A stretch of DNA of 64,000 nucleotides from Xenopus tropicalis. Taxonomy: Eukaryota; Chordata; Amphibia; Anura; Pipidae. Position 1 is the first letter of the stretch; each line of letters opens with the position of its first letter. Both the position numbers and the translations under genes were made by a program. Under the pieces are notes generated by a model, which was not told the DNA's origin, made no database searches, and was given only the letters and a program-made list of their open reading frames with translations. The stretch is taken from the NCBI RefSeq assembly GCF_000004195.4, contig NC_030678.2, positions 155,509,047-155,573,046 of the forward strand. The letters are read 5' to 3'. Positions 1 through 16,442 of this stretch are shown one piece after another.

Positions 1-413
1 TACAGCTTATTTCAACAGGAGGCAGTTCTGTGCCAAAGCCCCCCTACCTCTCCCCAGGGAAGGTTCCCACATATTAATGGAAATAATGGGACCCCAGGCT
101 CCTCTCTATTCCTGGGTCTCCCTATCAGGCAGCATGGAGCTGCTTTTTCCTATTATATGGGTCATACACCTCCATAACCAAAAGGCAAGCCGGATTAACC
201 CTCTAAATCTGTTAATTCCACTCATGTCACAAAATATAGGGCTCTAAATATATAGAGCATATATTTTTTTTCATAATTTAGGAATATACATAAGAATCAG
301 TTTATTTTATGCACAAAAATACAGGTGATAAGGAAATGACATGTCTCCCAAATGTGCCAATCACCAACATGGGGTGACTAGCAAATGCCCAAATCACTGT
401 GAAATGCCTGAAT

Positions 414-434
414 CCCCCCCCCCCCCCCCCCCCC
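414..434. repeat. Poly-C mononucleotide run (21 C)
   Basis: An uninterrupted run of 21 C residues. Its exact length in the assembly should be treated as uncertain. Confidence 0.95.
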
Positions 435-1387
435 AATAGTAGGATTTCCCAAGGACACCCTATATGTTTAGAAAGTGCAAAGTACAATGTGACTGATCCA
501 AATTGGGTAAATGTCTTTCTACTCTAAACTAAAACTTTACTAAAAATGGTGTTTTATGAAAATGTCATGTCTTTATACTCCAAATAGCTTTGTATCTCTG
601 ACTTATCATAAGGATACACACTGCAAATATAGATTGCATAGGTCTTCACAGTTTGAATCCCAATATGACCAATAGTAACGCGGGGGAGGGGGGGGCAAGT
701 GATCAGAAATTAAGGATCACCACCATGCAAAGACTCGGGTTGGAGGAAGCAGAGCCCACAGACTCAGTATTTCCACACCTGCTGTTGCCTATGGCCTCAA
801 GGGCAGTCACTTGCTCCCATATATCCTTGCTGCCTAGGGGTGGGGGAACAAAGAAGCACCTTTCTCTTCTCAGAGCAACAGTCTCCGATCACACAATTCA
901 CCTGAAGAAGGGGTCACCCCCGAAAGCTTGTGCAGTTTTGTTCATTTCTGCAAATGATTTAAAGGCATTGCCGACACACCGGAATGCTTCTTCCCCTTTG
1001 CAAAGATCCGATCACACATTCAGCATGGCACGTAAAAGAAAGGCATTTTACTGCCAATAGAGTCACCATATTAGTGCCACCTAGAATACTATTTATACTG
1101 CAGATAGCTTTACCATACCTTAAAATTGCAGCTGCCATTTTAACTTGGTCTCAGTAGCTTCCTGCTGCAGCTCTAGCTACAAAGCTGTGCAGACTCTCAC
1201 CTCCCGGGAATGAAGGATTTTTCTGAGAGAGGAAGTCAGATACACACATCATGTTCCCAAAAAAGGACACAAGAAATTCTGTTTCTTTTGATAGAGGACT
1301 CAGTGCAGCATTTGAGTGCTTATGGCTGTATTTACATAGTCCTTTCTGATAAAGCTTACGTAGTTTTTACCTTTCCTTCTCCTTTAA

Positions 1388-1583
1388 GGGTGAAGACACA
1401 CTGGGCTACTAGTAGCAACTACTTTATCATGGCTACTGAACGCCAGAAAATCCGCTGCCATAGACTATATGGAGAATTGCCTCTCCTAAAACACACGTAG
1501 AGACAATTATCAGTAAACAGCATTGTATTTTTTTTAGCACCCACAAGAAGTAGCTGCTACTAGTAGGTTGCGTGTCTTCACCC
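1388..1583. mobile_element. Short TIR transposon (MITE), TAA target duplication
   Basis: The left end reads gggtgaagacacactgggc and the right end is its inverted match (gcgtgtcttcaccc). Both are followed inward by a shared 'ctactagtagc' motif in inverted orientation. TAA lies directly outside each end (1385-1387 and 1584-1586), fitting a 3-bp target duplication of the Harbinger type. There is no coding capacity. A degraded relative sits at about 18765-18830. Confidence 0.75.
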
Positions 1584-1668
1584 TAAAGGCTTAATGTCTC
1601 GCATTTGCAATTTAAAGGCTTTTTTGATATTTTGCACTTAAAGGAGCATCAGCCAGACCATTGCTTTA

Positions 1669-2350
1669 TTAAAGGGATACTGACACCAAAAATCAATGCT
1701 TTTTAAACCTCTCATTGCTATATTATTGTATTAGCTTTCTTATTTCAGTATAAAACTACTTGGCTATTACACTTATATTTCCTGTACTATCCCCTATTTA
1801 ACTGCCTGAGGGCGCCGCCATGTTTGTGCTGCCAAAGTCGGTTGGTGTTTAAAGCAAGACTTTTTTCTGTCAAATATGTACAGCAGGTTGCAAAATTGAC
1901 CTCTTACAGCAAAGAGTTAAAGGCTGTGGTTTCTCAGAGCAGCGTGCAGGACATTGTTCTGGGCTGTGTCCGGCATTAAAGTATGTGGGAGCGGGGAGAC
2001 AACACAGGTCGCACAGGCACGAGCAGATAATTAACAGCATGATTAATAGACAGCAAACTCACAGTTCAGATGTGAGGAGAAACAGGTCACTTTTTTAGGT
2101 AATGCACGGACTGCCTAGAAGTAAGGGGGAAAAAAAAGCAGGTCCTGCCTATGTCATGTGATGTCAGTGAAGAGATAGATAACAGACAGGGAAAGAAGTG
2201 GCAGTCGGGCTGTAAAACAGTCGGGATCAATCTTCAAGGTACTGGCAAAAGCAAAAGTTTAAACAAAAAATGGTCAGCATGACCTATAGCTAACTTTTGA
2301 TGCACATTATTATTTTGAAAAGTCATTTTTTTGTGTCAGTATCACTTTAA
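1669..2350. mobile_element. T2/Kolobok-like MITE, TTAA-flanked
   Basis: The left terminus ttaaagggatactgacacc and the right terminus ggtgtcagtatcacttTAA-type sequence (gtgtcagtatcactttaa) are inverted copies. TTAA is present at both edges (1669-1672, 2347-2350). The TTAAAGG-type end and TTAA target are hallmarks of the T2 family known from Xenopus. The interior is non-coding. An inverted-repeat core related to 6058-6406 suggests the same subfamily. Confidence 0.8.
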
Positions 2351-3415
2351 GCTGAGCTGTTTAGTCACTGTCCCACAGGAGCATACAATCTAGACTTTTT
2401 GAAGCTGGCAAAGCACATCGGTAAAGGACAAGATTTTCAATACAATGTTTACGTTCTACCCAGTATCTCTCTCATGGGTATTCCCTTAGTTTGTAAGTGT
2501 GTCCATCTGCCAATGCATCAGCCCAAAACCCATAGGAAAACCAGTGGATTGGGTTGGTTTGTGCCGACATCTGCACATCAGAAGCGGTTTGTGGGCTGAT
2601 ATAAGCTCTCCTGCCTCCCTCTCAGCCCATGACCGGAGGCCCACTTCTGGCTCTGGTAGAGTCTATTCATAGGTGGACACCCACACCCATGGGTAGAGAT
2701 GGGATGGGTAAACTATTTGTTGCCTCGCACATCACTAGTGATAGGGTATCAGCCTGCTGCTCCATCACAGGCTGCTGGCCCACACAAATCTAAGAACAGG
2801 AAGGCAATCATACTGAATGTGGCTGCTTGTACACTATCCTTGCATTCAGCCCTTGGGCAGAAAGGTCAAATAAAAGAACTGGCCACCTTTATACTAACAC
2901 TAGGCTCAGCCTCATTAAACAGAATGCAACCATTTCTGTAATATCCCCAACCTTCAGGGCCAGTATTTCTGGCTCACTTTGCAGCTACATGCTTGCCGGA
3001 GCAGCCATTGTCTCGCTGATCGGCAAACCATAGGCGCTTTCACTGCTATCATTTTCCTTAACTGTTCCAAACCACAGACCAAGTTGCAGATAATGGGAGA
3101 TTTATAGAAAATTGGTAAGGTTTGGGAGAATCAGGGGCATCAGTTTTGTTCCTGTTTTTCATCTATATATAATGTTAGGTGGCCTGCCTCAGGAGTCTGC
3201 TTATAATCCCATTTGAAAGTCAATATAAAGATACCATAAGAAATCTGTGGGTTGCCTCTGGTATAAACTAGTTACAATTTCCCTTTAAAACACTGGTTAT
3301 ATAGAAGCAAAGGGAATCCTAATATTAAAACTACCTAGCAAATATAAATAAACAAACATACTGGGGGGGGGGGAGAAACAAAAACAGACCATCGTCAGTT
3401 TCCAAAAGAAATATT

Positions 3416-3421
3416 TTTAAT
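3416..3421 (-). terminator. rpl21: Probable poly(A) signal of rpl21 (ATTAAA)
   Basis: On the minus strand ATTAAA begins only a few bases after the rpl21 stop codon (TAA at 3427-3429). Very short 3' UTRs are normal for ribosomal protein mRNAs. No better AATAAA lies in the next ~100 bases. The cleavage site itself is not visible. Confidence 0.5.
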
Positions 3422-3426
3422 AGCAT

Positions 3427-7778
<4,352 letters not shown>

Positions 7779-7838
7779 TTACTATGAAACAAAGACAGAT
7801 TTATCAGTAAGGCCCAGTCAGTACATACTATAAATGTA

Positions 7839-8602
7839 TTAAAGTTGTAGTTCACCTTTAAATTAACTGGGTATGATTAAAAGTGATATTCTAAGAACCT
7901 GCAATTGGTCTTCATTTATGGTTTTTACATGATTTAGATTTTTGTTTAGCAGCTCTCCTGTTTGGAATGTTGCCAGCTATTTGGTTACTAGGGCCCAAAT
8001 TACCCTTGTAACCAGGTAGTTTGAATGAGATGCTGGAATTTAAATAGGAACGAATCTTAATCGAAGGATACACAATATGTGACATTAAAATTGCAGCCTC
8101 ACAGACCAATAGGTTTTTTGCTGCTGGGGTCAGCTGTAAGAGGCAGAAATCCTAATTAAAAAGTTGCTAAAAACAAGACTACTCCTATAAGGGGAGCAAA
8201 AAGGTAAAAAAAAAGTTGGATTAACTTTTAGTATCATGTAGAGAGTGAAAAAATTTGCAATTGGTCTTCATTTTTTATTTGTAGTTTAGTTAATTCAGTT
8301 TTTGTTCCGCAGCATGGAGTTTCAGCAGCTATTTGGACCCAAATTACCTTAGCAACCATGGTGTAGTTTGAGTTAAAATGATTTATGAATAGGAGAGGGA
8401 CTAAAAAAATAAAGAAACACTAACAATTAAACTGCAGCTTCACAGAGCAAGTTTTTTTGACCCCCATTTGAAATCTGCAAAGAGTTAGTAGGCAAATTCA
8501 AAAACCCATGAAAAACAAATAATGAATAAGTGAAAAGTTGCTTAGAATTGGCCTTTCTATAACATAATAAATGTTAACTTAAAGGTGAACCACCCCTTCA
8601 AA
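7839..8602. mobile_element. Two copies of a Xenopus TTAA-type MITE
   Basis: The first copy starts at TTAA (7839) with agttgtagttcacctttaaa and runs to about 8160. The second runs from about 8212 to 8602 and ends ttaaaggtgaaccaccccttc. Both carry the shared interior 'caattggtcttcattt', 'cagcagct' and 'gaataggagagg' motifs. The same family recurs at 10129-10367, 32758-33097, 51018-52545 and 63058-63255. It lies in the first intron of rpl21. Confidence 0.65.
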
Positions 8603-9675
8603 GAAAATATAACCTTTAAACCATTTAGCTCCTCAGTCCATAACTTGCAGATAATGCTTAAGCATAGGCTGCTGCTTCTGAATATTTGTTAGAAGGACAG
8701 ACTTTGCAGTCATCACAAACACTAATATTTGGAAGCTTTACCTACTGACAGATTTATCAGGCACAAATCTATATATATGGTAAAGCAGGGAAGGACTAGG
8801 ATTCCTGAGGAAACAATCTACTTAGGGAAAAACACTGTATGGAGTCTAGCCGGGTTAAACCAGACACTCAGGGCAGCAGAACAAACCCACAAGCATGAAA
8901 GCCTTGGCCAGGACAGACCCAGTGGGACTAAAGCTTTTGAAGCTAGTAACCAAATCAACAGCTCAGATACTAGTTACACATGGTGATGGGGCAGCTATAT
9001 ATCACTGCGCTACATCCCTTTCTGCACACACCTTTATTAGTACATACATGTAGGGCACTATACTGCAAGTTATTCAGGTCAATGAACTGAAGGCAGAATT
9101 TGTTTGAGAGAGCACTCTGATTCTATTCCCTTAGCTGTTCTCTCAGGGTGCCCCCCCCCCTGCACCCACTGATGTTAGATACCCCAAGCCAATCCGTACT
9201 GTGCGTGTAGCCGGCCAAGCCTGAAAGGGGCAGCTAGAGCTGCAGGAGAAGCCCCACAGGGAGTGAGTAGGGGCTGCGGGCAGGGGGAGAGCCGAGTCCC
9301 CATCAGGGAAATATAGTGTTCCCATGGCGCAATAGCTGGCAGCGCATATACCGGCAAATTAGCTACACGGCCCTACGATTCGCCCCTCGGCCAAACCCCC
9401 TCACTGCGCCGCTTTAATACCATTACCAAGAGCAAAGCCCTGTCCCGCTAAGGATCCCTGGCACACACGCAATTCCTGGGCTGCCATGGGAGTACGAGGC
9501 CCGGGCCAGCAAGCACCCAAATCACAGCACCCCCATCGCCAGTGAAAGCCCACACTCGCCCCCCACGGTATAATACATGGCAATCCCGGCAGCCAGTCGG
9601 GTTACACAGAGAGCAGCACAGCACAATGAAGCTCTTTTCGGCCAGACTAGCGGAGCCCAGCTCTCATGCGGCTAC

Positions 9676-9706
9676 CTGGAAGATGGCGGGTCCGGCGGAA
9701 AGAGAG
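9676..9706 (-). promoter_or_regulatory. rpl21: rpl21 non-coding exon 1 and TOP-type start
   Basis: On the minus strand a pyrimidine tract CTCTCTTTCCGCC is followed by gccatcttccag and a donor gtagcc at 9675. A short first exon starting with a C in a pyrimidine tract (5' TOP) and ending in CATCTTCCAG is the usual layout for vertebrate rpl21, and it places ribosomal protein mRNAs under mTOR/LARP1 translational control. The exact start (about 9702-9706) is inferred. Surrounding DNA (about 9130-9740) is CpG- and GC-rich, consistent with a housekeeping promoter. Confidence 0.7.
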
Positions 9707-10128
9707 AACACTGGCTCCGCCTCCCCGACATGAAGCATTTCCGTCTGTCCAACCCACTGCCCGTCTGCATTTTAACTTCATTTAAGTCTCTCCACCAACC
9801 TTGCATTGCTTATATTGTCTATCTGGTTATGCGGCCTATGCTGTAATAATAGACAGATAATATTTCTTCGGATATAATAAAGGCAAATGACATGGATAGA
9901 TAAATGGGGTCCTGACGGGTTGGGCTTTGCTTTGGCGGTAGGTGGGCGTGGTTATAAATTCCCAATACCAGCAGCAGTGCATGGTTATGTGAAGTGTGTC
10001 ACTGGGAATCTGCTTGTAGTGTGTAGGGAAATATACAGGAGTAGGAGAGAGAGAGAGGTAGATAATTGGGTATGCAGCCATCCTGCAAATTAACACAACC
10101 GAGAGCTGGGGGGAGGGAGGATTAGGGA

Positions 10129-10367
10129 TTAAAGGGGTGTGCAGTTCATGTTAGATTTTAGTATGTTATAGAATGGCCTCGTCTAAGCAACGTGAACTAT
10201 TTGCCTTCATCCTTCAAATGGGGGACACTGATCCAACAGCCAAAAATGATTGCTTTGTGAGCCTACATTTATTGTTAGTTACTTTTTATTACTTACCTTC
10301 CTACTTAGGCCCTTTTCTGTACATATTTCTGTCTCTTTTTTAAACCACTGGCTGGTTGCTAGGTTAG
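10129..10367. mobile_element. Truncated TTAA-type MITE beside the minisatellite
   Basis: It begins with a degraded ttaaaggggtgtgcagttca and contains ttttagtatgttatagaatg, characteristic of the family at 7839-8602 in inverse orientation. It stops at ggctggttgctaggttagat, where a full copy would continue. The 41-bp array starts a few bases further on. Confidence 0.65.
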
Positions 10368-10380
10368 ATTGGGCTATGGA

Positions 10381-13157
10381 AGATAGCTCTCAGTACAAGT
10401 GAGGGAATACAGGGGTAGGGTAGATAGCTCTCAGTACAAGTGAGGGAATACAGGGGTAGGGGAGATAGCTCTCAGTACAAGTGAGGGAATACAGGGGTAG
10501 GGGAGATAGCTCTCAGTACAAGTGAGGGAATACAGGGGTATGGGAGATAGCTCTCAGTACAAGTGAGGGAATACAGGGGTAGGGGAGATAGCTCTCAGTA
10601 CAAGTGAGGGAATACAGGGGTAGGGGGGATAGCTCTCAGTACAAGTGAGGGAATACAGGGGTAGGGTAGATAGCTCTCAGTACAAGTGAGGGAATACAGG
10701 GGTAGGGGAGATAGCTCTCAGTACAAGTGAGGGAATACAGGGGTAGGGGAGATAGCTCTCAGTACAAGTGAGGGAATACAGGGGTATGGGAGATAGCTCT
10801 CAGTACAAGTGAGGGAATACAGGGGTAGGGGGGATAGCTCTCAGTACAAGTGAGGGAATACAGGGGTAGGGTAGATAGCTCTCAGTACAAGTGAGGGAAT
10901 ACAGGGGTAGGGGAGATAGCTCTCAGTACAAGTGAGGGAATACAGGGGTAGGGTAGATAGCTCTCAGTACAAGTGAGGGAATACAGGGGTAGGGGAGATA
11001 GCTCTCAGTACAAGGGAGGGAATACAGGGGTAGGGTAGATAGCTCTCAGTACAAGTGAGGGAATACAGGGGTAGGGGAGATAGCTCTCAGTACAAGTGAG
11101 GGAATACAGGGGTAGGGGAGATAGCTCTCAGTACAAGTGAGGGAATACAGGGGTATGGGAGATAGCTCTCAGTACAAGTGAGGGAATACAGGGGTAGGGG
11201 AGATAGCTCTCAGTACAAGTGAGGGAATACAGGGGTAGGGGGGATAGCTCTCAGTACAAGTGAGGGAATACAGGGGTAGGGTAGATAGCTCTCAGTACAA
11301 GTGAGGGAATACAGGGGTAGGGGAGATAGCTCTCAGTACAAGTGAGGGAATACAGGGGTAGGGGAGATAGCTCTCAGTACAAGTGAGGGAATACAGGGGT
11401 ATGGGAGATAGCTCTCAGTACAAGTGAGGGAATACAGGGGTAGGGGGGATAGCTCTCAGTACAAGTGAGGGAATACAGGGGTAGGGTAGATAGCTCTCAG
11501 TACAAGTGAGGGAATACAGGGGTAGGGGAGATAGCTCTCAGTACAAGTGAGGGAATACAGGGGTAGGGTAGATAGCTCTCAGTACAAGTGAGGGAATACA
11601 GGGGTAGGGGAGATAGCTCTCAGTACAAGGGAGGGAATACAGGGGTAGGGTAGATAGCTCTCAGTACAAGTGAGGGAATACAGGGGTAGGGGGGATAGCT
11701 CTCAGTACAAGTGAGGGAATACAGGGGTAGGGTAGATAGCTCTCAGTACAAGTGAGGGAATACAGGGGTAGGGGGATAGCTCTCAGTACAAGTGAGGGAA
11801 TACAGGGGTAGGGGGGATAGCTCTCAGTACAAGTGAGGGAATACAGGGGTAGGGTAGATAGCTCTCAGTACAAGTGAGGGAATACAGGGGTAGGGGAGAT
11901 AGCTCTCAGTACAAGTGAGGGAATACAGGGGTAGGGTAGATAGCTCTCAGTACAAGTGAGGGAATACAGGGGTAGGGTAGATAGCTCTCAGTACAAGTGA
12001 GGGAATACAGGGGTAGGGTAGATAGCTCTCAGTACAAGTGAGGGAATACAGGGGTAGGGGGGATAGCTCTCAGTACAAGTGAGGGAATACAGGGGTAGGG
12101 TAGATAGCTCTCAGTACAAGTGAGGGAATACAGGGGTAGGGGAGATAGCTCTCAGTACAAGGGAGGGAATACAGGGGTATGGGAGATAGCTCTCAGTACA
12201 AGTGAGGGAATACAGGGGTAGGGGGATAGCTCTCAGTACAAGTGAAGGAATACAGGGGTAGGGGAGATAGCTCTCGGTACAAGTGAGGGAATACAGGGGT
12301 AGGGGAGATAGCTCTCGGTACAAGTGAGGGAATACAGGGGTAGGGGAGATAGCTCTCGGTACAAGTGAGGGAATACAGGGGTAGGGGAGATAGCTCTCAG
12401 TACAAGGGAGGGAATACAGGGGTAGGGAGATAGCTCTCAGTACAAGTGAGGGAATACAGGGGTATGGGAGATAGCTCTCAGTACAAGTGAGGGAATACAG
12501 GGGTATGGGAGATAGCTCTCAGTACAAGTGAGGGAATACAGGGGTAGGGGAGATAGCTCTCAGTACAAGTGAGGGAATACAGGGGTATGGGAGATAGCTC
12601 TCAGTACAAGTGAGGGAATACAGGGGTAGGGGAGATAGCTCTCAGTACAAGTGAGGGAATACAGGGGTAGGGGAGATAGCTCTCAGTACAAGTGAGGGAA
12701 TACAGGGTTATGGGAGATAGCTCTCAGTACAAGTGAGGGAATACAGGGGTAGGGGAGATAGCTCTCAGTACAAGTGAGGGAATACAGGGGTAGGGGAGAT
12801 AGCTCTCGGTACAAGGGAGGGAATACAGGGGTAGGGGAGATAGCTCTCAGTACAAGGGAGGGAATACAGGGGTAGGGGAGATAGCTCTCAGTACAAGTGA
12901 GGGAATACAGGGGTAGGGGAGATAGCTCTCAGTACAAGTGAGGGAATACAGGGGTAGGGGAGATAGCTCTCAGTACAAGTGAGGGAATACAGGGGTAGGG
13001 GGGATACCTCTCAGTACAAGTGAGGGAATACAGGGGTAGGGGAGATAGCTCTCAGTACAAGTGAGGGAATACAGGGGTAGGGGGGATAGCTCTCAGTACA
13101 AGTGAGGGAATACAGGGGTATGGGAGATAGCTCTCAGTACAAGTGAGTGGATACAGG
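10381..13157. repeat. 41-bp minisatellite, about 68 units, with higher-order structure
   Basis: The unit is agatagctctcagtacaagt followed by gagggaatacaggggtagggg (41 bp), repeated in tandem for about 2.78 kb with a few 40-bp units. Variation is concentrated at the unit junction (gggT, ggggA, ggggG or tatggg) plus an occasional caaggg in place of caagtg. Units 2-16 and units 17-31 show the same ordered series of 15 variants, so a 615-bp block has been duplicated. The caaggg markers at about 11011 and 11626 are exactly 615 bp apart. Open frames here reflect only the repeat. Confidence 0.95.
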
Positions 13158-14229
13158 GGTAAGTCCTTATTGTATTATTTCAGTAGATGCCCAAGCTTGG
13201 AGTAATGCACAGTATTCCATTCAAACGGTTTTGGAACCAAGGCATATTGTTTTGTGCATGTCTCCCAAGCCACTGCCCAAGGTGCAAGATATGCACCAGA
13301 CCCATGTGTATGCTCACTTGTTCATAGATTAGCTGGTTTCCTGACTTTCTGAAGCTTGCTTCCTGTGGGCCCAATGGGTGGCGGGGTCTGGGTATAGTTG
13401 TAACCCAGTGTCCCTATGGTAGTTATGCTAGGGCTCGGAGAAGAAGGCTACCAGAAAACTGGGATAGTGATTTACAGTTGGAACATGTATTGTTTCCAGA
13501 AACAAACTGTTGGGACACTTTGACAGTGTCTTGAAAAAGGAAACTGTTCTGAGATAAAACAGGATGTATGGGTACCCTCCCAATGTTGGTTGCTAGCTCT
13601 GATGCAGCTAGTTATCTGAAGCTGGCCATACTAGCTTAGGCCAAACATAGTGAGCTAGTTGCCACATCTTTAAAAAGGAGAAGGTGCTGTTGCTATACAG
13701 GGACCAAGGACCAGAATGCCATGGTTATCACAGAATGCCTTGGGCAAAAAGAATCCGTGGAGGTGCATCATTTTTATCCAACTTTTTTTAGTAACATAGA
13801 ATGAGAGTGAGAGGAGGGGGAGCACAATGCACCAGGACAACCAACATATACAAAGGGAAATAGTACAGAGACTTTATTGCACGCAAGCAGGAGTACAACT
13901 GCAAGGAGCTATTTATGCATTTATGCTCCTGCTTGCTAACCTCATAAAGAGTTTGGAGTTGACAAAAGTGGACCCCTAGCAACGCTTAAACTTGACTGCT
14001 CCCTCTAGTGGGGATTGAGGGTAACTGCATTAATTAGGGCCGTCCGACCTGTAGCTCTTCCAGTTCTCTAGGATGCTGGGAGTTGCAGCGCAACAGATAG
14101 AGCAGGTTTGGACATCCTTGTGTTTATAATAAACAAATACCTAACATTTGCTGCACAATATGTATGTTTTTATATCTCCGGAGCAATTACTTTGTTCTAC
14201 AGTTCTGTTATATTACATTTTTCTTCTTT
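13158..14229. other. Intergenic DNA between minisatellite and mtif3 promoter
   Basis: No gene or clear transposon ends were recognised. A fragment at about 14040-14120 (ctaggatgctgggagttgca) resembles a dispersed repeat with the common 'ctgggagttg' phrase. rpl21 and mtif3 are arranged head to head across this interval. Confidence 0.5.
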
Positions 14230-14404
14230 TTTTTTTTTGGCGCTTTACGGCTGCGTAAAGCGCCTCCTCTCTGCTAAGGCGGCATTATCGCAAGTGGCTG
14301 TTCTCGGGTGTAGCAAAATGGCTGACGTCGCTTGACAGGAATTCTTTGTCATGTGACCTGTAGGGTATGGTACGTACTTCCTGTAGCCTGACAACACAAG
14401 ACAG
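14230..14404 (+). promoter_or_regulatory. mtif3: Probable mtif3 promoter and 5' UTR exon
   Basis: A CpG-bearing patch in otherwise A/T-rich DNA contains a CRE-like TGACGTCG (about 14321), an ETS/GABP-type ACTTCCTG (about 14376), common in promoters of mitochondrial-protein genes, and a consensus donor CAG|GTACTG at 14404/14405. The mtif3 start codon lies one base inside an exon whose acceptor is at 16840, so at least one upstream non-coding exon must exist, and this is the best candidate. No transcript evidence is available to me. Confidence 0.4.
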
Positions 14405-15085
14405 GTACTGTGTGATTGTGGCGCCTCCTCCTCTGCTATGTCAAGCGCTATTTGTAGGTCGCTTGTGTCCAGCCTGGATAATGTAGTCTGCCTGCACTGT
14501 CTCTCTGCCATGGTAGCCGTCACTGCAGTGGTTGTTGCTATAGGCTGGGGAATGTGTGGGGGCTGTGGGGGTATCTCCCCAACTACCCAAGATGAGCATG
14601 TATTGGGGGAAGCCGGGTCATGTGACTAACCAGGCTCACTCTCCCTCTCAGTATAGGACTTGCTTATAAGGCTGTAATCATTGTAGTTCGGTTTTGCTGT
14701 GTTGTCACCTTCATGAACGCTCAGGGGAAGATTTTTCAAAATGTGGGAAAGCTCACCACAGATAAAAAGAAATCACCCACTTTTTATTCATTCCTATAGG
14801 AATTTTAGAAGGGTGTTTATCAAATGATAAACTCTATATTTTACCCTTTGATAAATACACTTCTAAAAATCTCATAGAAAGTGAGTGACATTTGCTGTGG
14901 TGATCTCTAATTTTACATTTCAATAAATCTGCCATTTAATAACTTAAATTCCATTGATCCCAGCTGAGTATATGGGGCTTTGCTTTGGCAGTAGATACAG
15001 GAGGGCTGAACACCACAGTCAGGAAATATATTGAAAAAAAACTAACAGGACCTGCTTCAAAGGAACCATTTGTGTGTTCAGCATA

Positions 15086-15480
15086 CAGTTATCCAGAAAG
15101 ATCCAGAATTACTCCTTTTTAAGGAAATAATTCACATTTTTAAAAAATATTTCCTTTTTCTCTGTAATAATAAAACAGTACCTGTACTTGATCCCAACTA
15201 AGATATAATTACCCCTTATTGGGGGCAGAACAGCCCTATTGGGTTTATTTCATGTTTAAATTATTCCCTTTTCTCTGTAATAATAAAACAGTACCTGTAC
15301 TTGATCCCAACTAAGATATAATTACCCCTTATTGGGGGCAGAACAGCCCTATTGGGTTTATTTCATGTTTAAATTATTTTTTAGCAGACTTAAGGTATAG
15401 AGATACAAGTTACAGAAAGATCCCTTCTTCGGAAAAGCCCAGGTCCCGAGCATTCTGGATAATTGGTCCCATACCTGTAC
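15086..15480. mobile_element. 'caggtatggg' TIR element with two internal 113-bp units
   Basis: Left arm agttatccagaaagatccag, right arm ending gtcccatacctgtac, which are inverted family ends. The interior holds two tandem copies of a 113-bp unit (tctgtaataataaaacagta at 15161 and 15274). Other members with different unit counts are at 16443, 23097, 27941, 34274 and 39847. Confidence 0.75.
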
Positions 15481-15989
15481 ATGCTTTTACTGCTGCTGGT
15501 CCTTTAAATGATACTGTCATTGGACTCGTGAAGAAGTGTAAGGCTGATTAAGCTGATTTAAACAGCCTGTATGTACAGCATTAGTAATACTGCGAGTCTG
15601 GCAGCTGTCATTGCTGCTCTATTGCTACCATGGATTCATTGCTCTCATTTTTTTGGTGAAAGTGCAAGTGGAAGATGCCTACTGGGATTTTAAGGCCGGC
15701 ACACAGTGCACCCCAGTTACGTTTCTGCTTGAAGTCTTTTTTAACCCACATTGCAAATATGTAATATTTGAAATTAGTTAATACAATACACAGACCATTG
15801 TATGTAAAACAGGCACACAGTTTAAAGGACAAGGAAAGCTGGAGTCACTAAGGAGTGCCATTTCGTTTAGGCATTTTTCCATCTAACTACTACTTAGGCA
15901 TGGGGTAGTTTTGAGCAGGGCATGCTGTGCCAAATCTGAAAATCTGATTTCAACACAGGACAGCCAGCTCTTCTAGACTTCCAGTGGGT

Positions 15990-16097
15990 TCATTGCGTTT
16001 GGGTGCAGGCACAAGGTAGGCTAAATTTACAGTATTGGGGCGTATTCTCGGCAAGCGTTTTTCGGTTTGCAGAGAATATGCCCGTGTGGCATTAGCC
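15990..16097. mobile_element. Right-end fragment of palindromic Harbinger-like MITE
   Basis: It contains gggtgcaggcacaaggtag, a cggcaagcg arm and the terminal gtgtggcattagcc followed by taa, matching the right half of 42385-42703. The left half is missing. Confidence 0.55.
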
Positions 16098-16442
16098 TAA
16101 GAGATTAAAGTCAGTGGTGGGTGCTTTACAAATTTGCACTCCCATTAACTTTTTTTTTTATCATTTAAGGTGATGGTAGACTGGGAGCTTTGTTACCCAC
16201 AGAATATCACCTGTCCTGTAGGTGATAAAGTGCCCCAAAATACATTTCCATCTGCATGAATTGAAGCTGGCACTTGTAAAACAATTAACGTATGTGATCA
16301 TGTGGAAATTCCTTGCACATTTCAGTAAATGCCACCTGCTGGTTGCTATAGGTAACTAGACCTATAGCAACCTTTGTACCTGTAATTACATAACCCCCAC
16401 AAGGGCCTAAATTCATAAATCCTTTTTTAAGGCCATTGTTGT

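Larger units (their letters stand above)
1..3415. other. Intergenic DNA downstream of rpl21
   Basis: No exon-like coding sequence was recognised here. The stretch holds a 21-base C run (414-434), a short TAA-flanked MITE (1388-1583), a 682-bp TTAA-flanked MITE (1669-2350) and otherwise A/T-rich unique-looking DNA. A phrase at about 900-935 (a 'gaaggggtcacccccgaaa'-like stretch) resembles dispersed amphibian repeat sequence, but I cannot name its family. Short open frames in this stretch have no recognisable protein features. Confidence 0.6.

Noticed and set aside
12111..12323. Minus-strand 70-codon frame in the 41-bp array
   Set aside because: It is a repeat artefact that exists only where local length variants avoid stops.
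14041..14335. A second gene between rpl21 and mtif3 (for example gtf3a)
   Set aside because: No Cys2His2 zinc-finger pattern or any exon-like block was found in either strand between 9.7 and 16.8 kb.
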